Source of the DNA: Candidatus Pacebacteria bacterium CG_4_9_14_0_2_um_filter_40_15 | Lineage (GTDB): Bacteria; Patescibacteriota; Microgenomatia; UBA1400; PJMF01 | Direction of reading: 5' to 3' | NCBI GenBank assembly: GCA_002788675.1 | Contig: PFRS01000001.1 | Coordinates: 298,706-340,112, forward strand | Length of the DNA stretch: 41,407 nucleotides | In this document: one piece after another, positions 39,340-41,407 of the stretch | Numbering within the stretch: position 1 is the first letter of the stretch | Layout of the letters: each line of letters opens with the position of its first letter | The notes under the pieces: model-generated | Told to the model about the DNA's origin: nothing | The model's input: the letters and a program-made list of their open reading frames with translations, nothing else | Database searches by the model: none | Position numbers and translations under genes: made by a program

Positions 39340-41407
39340 TTAGAGCAGCAGTAGTAGTATGGCTCCGACACCGAGGGTTACGAGTCCTGTCTTCACCCAG
39401 TTGAGCCAATCGGCTGGTCCAGTCTGAGGCAACTCTGGAGGGAGTTCCGGCTGGACAACAACAACTTGTGCAGGTTCGGTACATGTGGTGCTATTAAGGT
39501 AGTTTGCTAAGCGACAGAGGTTTTCGCCTTCTGGAGTGGTGTAACAGATGTGATCACTGTTTGAACAGTCTGCATTTGTTGAACACACTTCATTACAGCC
39601 AACTGCTGGAGGTGGAGGTGATGCAACTGGGTTTGTACAGCTAGAAACATCTGGATTGCTTGCCAAGCGACAGACATGTTCTTCAACATGACAGACGTAG
39701 TTCTCGTTAGCGGTCATACACTGTGCATCTGTTTCACAAGTTGAGTTACATGCATAGGTAAGTGCTGTACAGGTGTCGGAATCTCTGTTTGAATCGAGTC
39801 GGCAAGTATTGCCATTGTCGACACTACAGATATATTCACTATTAGCTGTCTGACACTGAGCATCTGTATTACAGATTGTGTTACATGCATAGACTGGTTC
39901 TGGTGGAACTTCAGTAATAAGTACATCTACACTACAAGTATCTGTAATATCAGATGTTGTGATGCCTGAGTTGGTAACGCTAGCAGTATTAGTGATTGTT
40001 GTGTTATCAGCAACATCTTCGTTGACTTTGACTCTGAAGTCGACCACTTCAAAACTGGTAAGTGTTGGATAGACAATACTTACTGAGTTCGCGGTTGGGT
40101 CATACACTAATCCTTCTGTATTATGTGCATCATCAACATAGGTGATGCCGTCTGGGAGAATGTCAGTGAACGTTACTTCACCAACAGCACCATCTTCATT
40201 AGCGATGATACGCGTTCTGAAGTAGAACTCATCACCAGGGTTTACCGTAGTTGTTGTTAAGATTCGTGAAGCACCGGTGTCACCGCGGTAGCCTGTGTAG
40301 GCACGTTTCCATAGACAAGCTGCTGTACCTGGCTCTGGAGAAGGGCTAGGGCTTGGGCTAGGCGTCGGTGTTGGAGTAGGTGTAGGCGTAGGACTCGGCG
40401 TTGGTGAAGGTGTAGGACTTGGGCTTGATGTAGGAGTACAGAGTTCAGCAGGTGCTTCATAGTTAAGGGTAACGTTTCCAGCAGGAAGATTGCGAGCTTC
40501 CCAACTAAACATCTGAGTTGGTGGGTTCCACCATGTTCCATTTCTAACTTCAGGAACATTTGGAACACTACTTATTGGTTTGAGTGTTTTTGCATCCCAA
40601 TTTTCACCATCAGATGCAAGGGCGAGGGCAACATACACATTTGATACTAAACTTGGAGTAACGTTATTAACGGTAATAGTTTGACTAATAGCAGTTGTAG
40701 AACCCTCAGCAGAAAGTGCTGGATTGTAGTTCCAAGTCAATGGGGCTGGCGGCCAGATTGCCCAAGTCATGCGTTTCTTGATATTTGTTGGTGTGGTTCC
40801 ATCAGGACAGAGTAATTTTGTTGTTACATTCCAGGTTTTTGAAACGGGGGTTGGTGGAGTAAAGCTCCCAGCGCAAGCATCAGTTTTTGTACAGGTTCCA
40901 CCTGGGCCAGTATATCTGCCGTCAGAGAAACAAAAACCTTGAGCGTCTGTCACATTAACACCCCAAATGATTCCTTTTGATCGCAGATCAGCTTCATTAT
41001 GTCCTTTTGCAACAAGAGAAGTAATCAAATTTTCATAGAAAGTGGCATTACCCGGGGTAAAGTCAGATTTGGGTGGATTAGCAGTTGGAAGTGCAGCATT
41101 AGCAAAAGTAAAGACATTATCAGAAGGGGTAGAATCTCTTAAACAAGACCAACCGGTACTCCATCCTGGTCCAGCAAAATTACCATGGAAACAAATTTCA
41201 ATATTATTAGTGGTACTTCCTTGAGTATTGATTGTGAAAGAAAGATTTGTACTTGCAGTTACGTTTGCTGCTGTTGTAAGAGGGCCAGTTACACCAGTAC
41301 AGGCAGGCGGGGTAGGAGGGGCACAGTCCCAGAAAGAAGGGTTGTTGTAGTCGGTACAACCAGAACCTTCGACACAAACTTGGCCATGGTTACCAATGTA
41401 GGCAACT
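39340..41407 (-). CDS. Large secreted surface protein with LPQTG C-terminus (5' end outside window)
   Basis: The frame is open from the window edge, past the track's ATG at 41028, giving at least 688 residues without the true start. Visible order: a Cys-containing beta-rich N-terminal part; a 30-residue Ser/Pro/Thr linker; a DUF11-like domain (GDEFYFRTRI...FTDILPDGITYVDDA...ITNTASVTNSG); three Cys-rich repeats of about 40 residues (CNxxCxTDAxC...CRLxSN); then PELPQTGPADW and a 20-residue hydrophobic helix. LPQTG followed by a helix is a sortase-type sorting signal, but the usual basic residues after the helix are absent (it ends LLLLL). Confidence 0.8.
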   Translation of the reverse strand, partial: VAYIGNHGQVCVEGSGCTDYNNPSFWDCAPPTPPACTGVTGPLTTAANVTASTNLSFTINTQGSTTNNIEICFHGNFAGPGWSTGWSCLRDSTPSDNVFTFANAALPTANPPKSDFTPGNATFYENLITSLVAKGHNEADLRSKGIIWGVNVTDAQGFCFSDGRYTGPGGTCTKTDACAGSFTPPTPVSKTWNVTTKLLCPDGTTPTNIKKRMTWAIWPPAPLTWNYNPALSAEGSTTAISQTITVNNVTPSLVSNVYVALALASDGENWDAKTLKPISSVPNVPEVRNGTWWNPPTQMFSWEARNLPAGNVTLNYEAPAELCTPTSSPSPTPSPTPSPTPTPTPTPTPSPSPSPSPEPGTAACLWKRAYTGYRGDTGASRILTTTTVNPGDEFYFRTRIIANEDGAVGEVTFTDILPDGITYVDDAHNTEGLVYDPTANSVSIVYPTLTSFEVVDFRVKVNEDVADNTTITNTASVTNSGITTSDITDTCSVDVLITEVPPEPVYACNTICNTDAQCQTANSEYICSVDNGNTCRLDSNRDSDTCTALTYACNSTCETDAQCMTANENYVCHVEEHVCRLASNPDVSSCTNPVASPPPPAVGCNEVCSTNADCSNSDHICYTTPEGENLCRLANYLNSTTCTEPAQVVVVQPELPPELPQTGPADWLNWVKTGLVTLGVGAILLLLL

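Noticed and set aside
40326-40437. Tandem repeat DNA resembling a CRISPR or microsatellite locus
   Set aside because: It is the Ser/Pro/Thr linker of the LPQTG protein, in frame and without spacer structure; no CRISPR array was seen anywhere.
1-41407. TGA recoding as in some CPR groups
   Set aside because: TGA terminates real genes such as HMGR, HMG-CoA synthase, thiolase and recF, and no conserved gene reads through TGA.

Overview
The window reads as a piece of a small, AT-leaning bacterial genome, most probably a Candidate Phyla Radiation (Patescibacteria) member. The basis is gene content: several short secreted proteins with the two-helix pilin-like C-terminal module common in CPR genomes, a TraG/VirD4-like ATPase, a DUF5654-like membrane protein, large low-complexity secreted proteins, and very compact gene packing. 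The code is standard: TAA, TAG and TGA all end real genes. No taxon below CPR can be justified from the sequence alone. Coverage is dense and genes lie on both strands.

Region 1 (1-10.4 kb): two pilin-like genes on the minus strand, then 13 co-directional plus-strand genes with gaps of at most 48 bp. They are an ECF-like sigma factor, two small membrane proteins, IPP isomerase, HMG-CoA reductase, HMG-CoA synthase, thiolase, a DUF35-like OB-fold protein, mevalonate kinase, phosphomevalonate kinase, a diphosphomevalonate decarboxylase homologue, a second Nudix protein and undecaprenyl diphosphate synthase. Together they take acetyl-CoA to IPP/DMAPP and on to the C55 lipid carrier. Only the short-chain prenyl synthase is missing. 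Three members carry substitutions or losses at functional positions.

Region 2 (10.4-12.8 kb): two secreted pilin-module proteins and a small membrane protein, all minus. Region 3 (12.9-20.1 kb): a coiled-coil SpoIID-like protein, RecF, NAD(P)H-hydrate dehydratase, a DUF5654-like protein (minus), a Fic protein and an ATP-dependent DNA ligase. Region 4 (20.1-28.6 kb): an alpha/beta-hydrolase-like protein, two glycosyltransferases, Pth, an MFS-like transporter, a GH3 glycosidase, Lgt and a DUF192 protein; this is envelope and maintenance work. Region 5 (28.6-31.9 kb): a Pro/Gln-rich protein and the TraG/VirD4-like ATPase. Region 6 (31.9-35.4 kb): a small secreted or anchored protein and a MacAB-like export operon, minus.

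Region 7 (35.3-36.2 kb) is decaying DNA: tRNA-Ile(UAU), a partial copy of its 3' end attached to a tRNA-Ser-like fragment, and remnants of a prenyltransferase and an FAD-dependent (CrtI-like) gene. Region 8 (36.2-41.4 kb): two large secreted surface proteins on the minus strand. One has four 98-residue repeats and a long structured mRNA leader. The other has Cys-rich repeats, a Pro/Thr/Ser linker and a C-terminal LPQTG-plus-helix; it runs off the window.

A recurrent regulatory pattern is a -10 hexamer ending only 6-8 nt before the start codon, which predicts leaderless mRNAs. A minority of genes have clear Shine-Dalgarno sequences.
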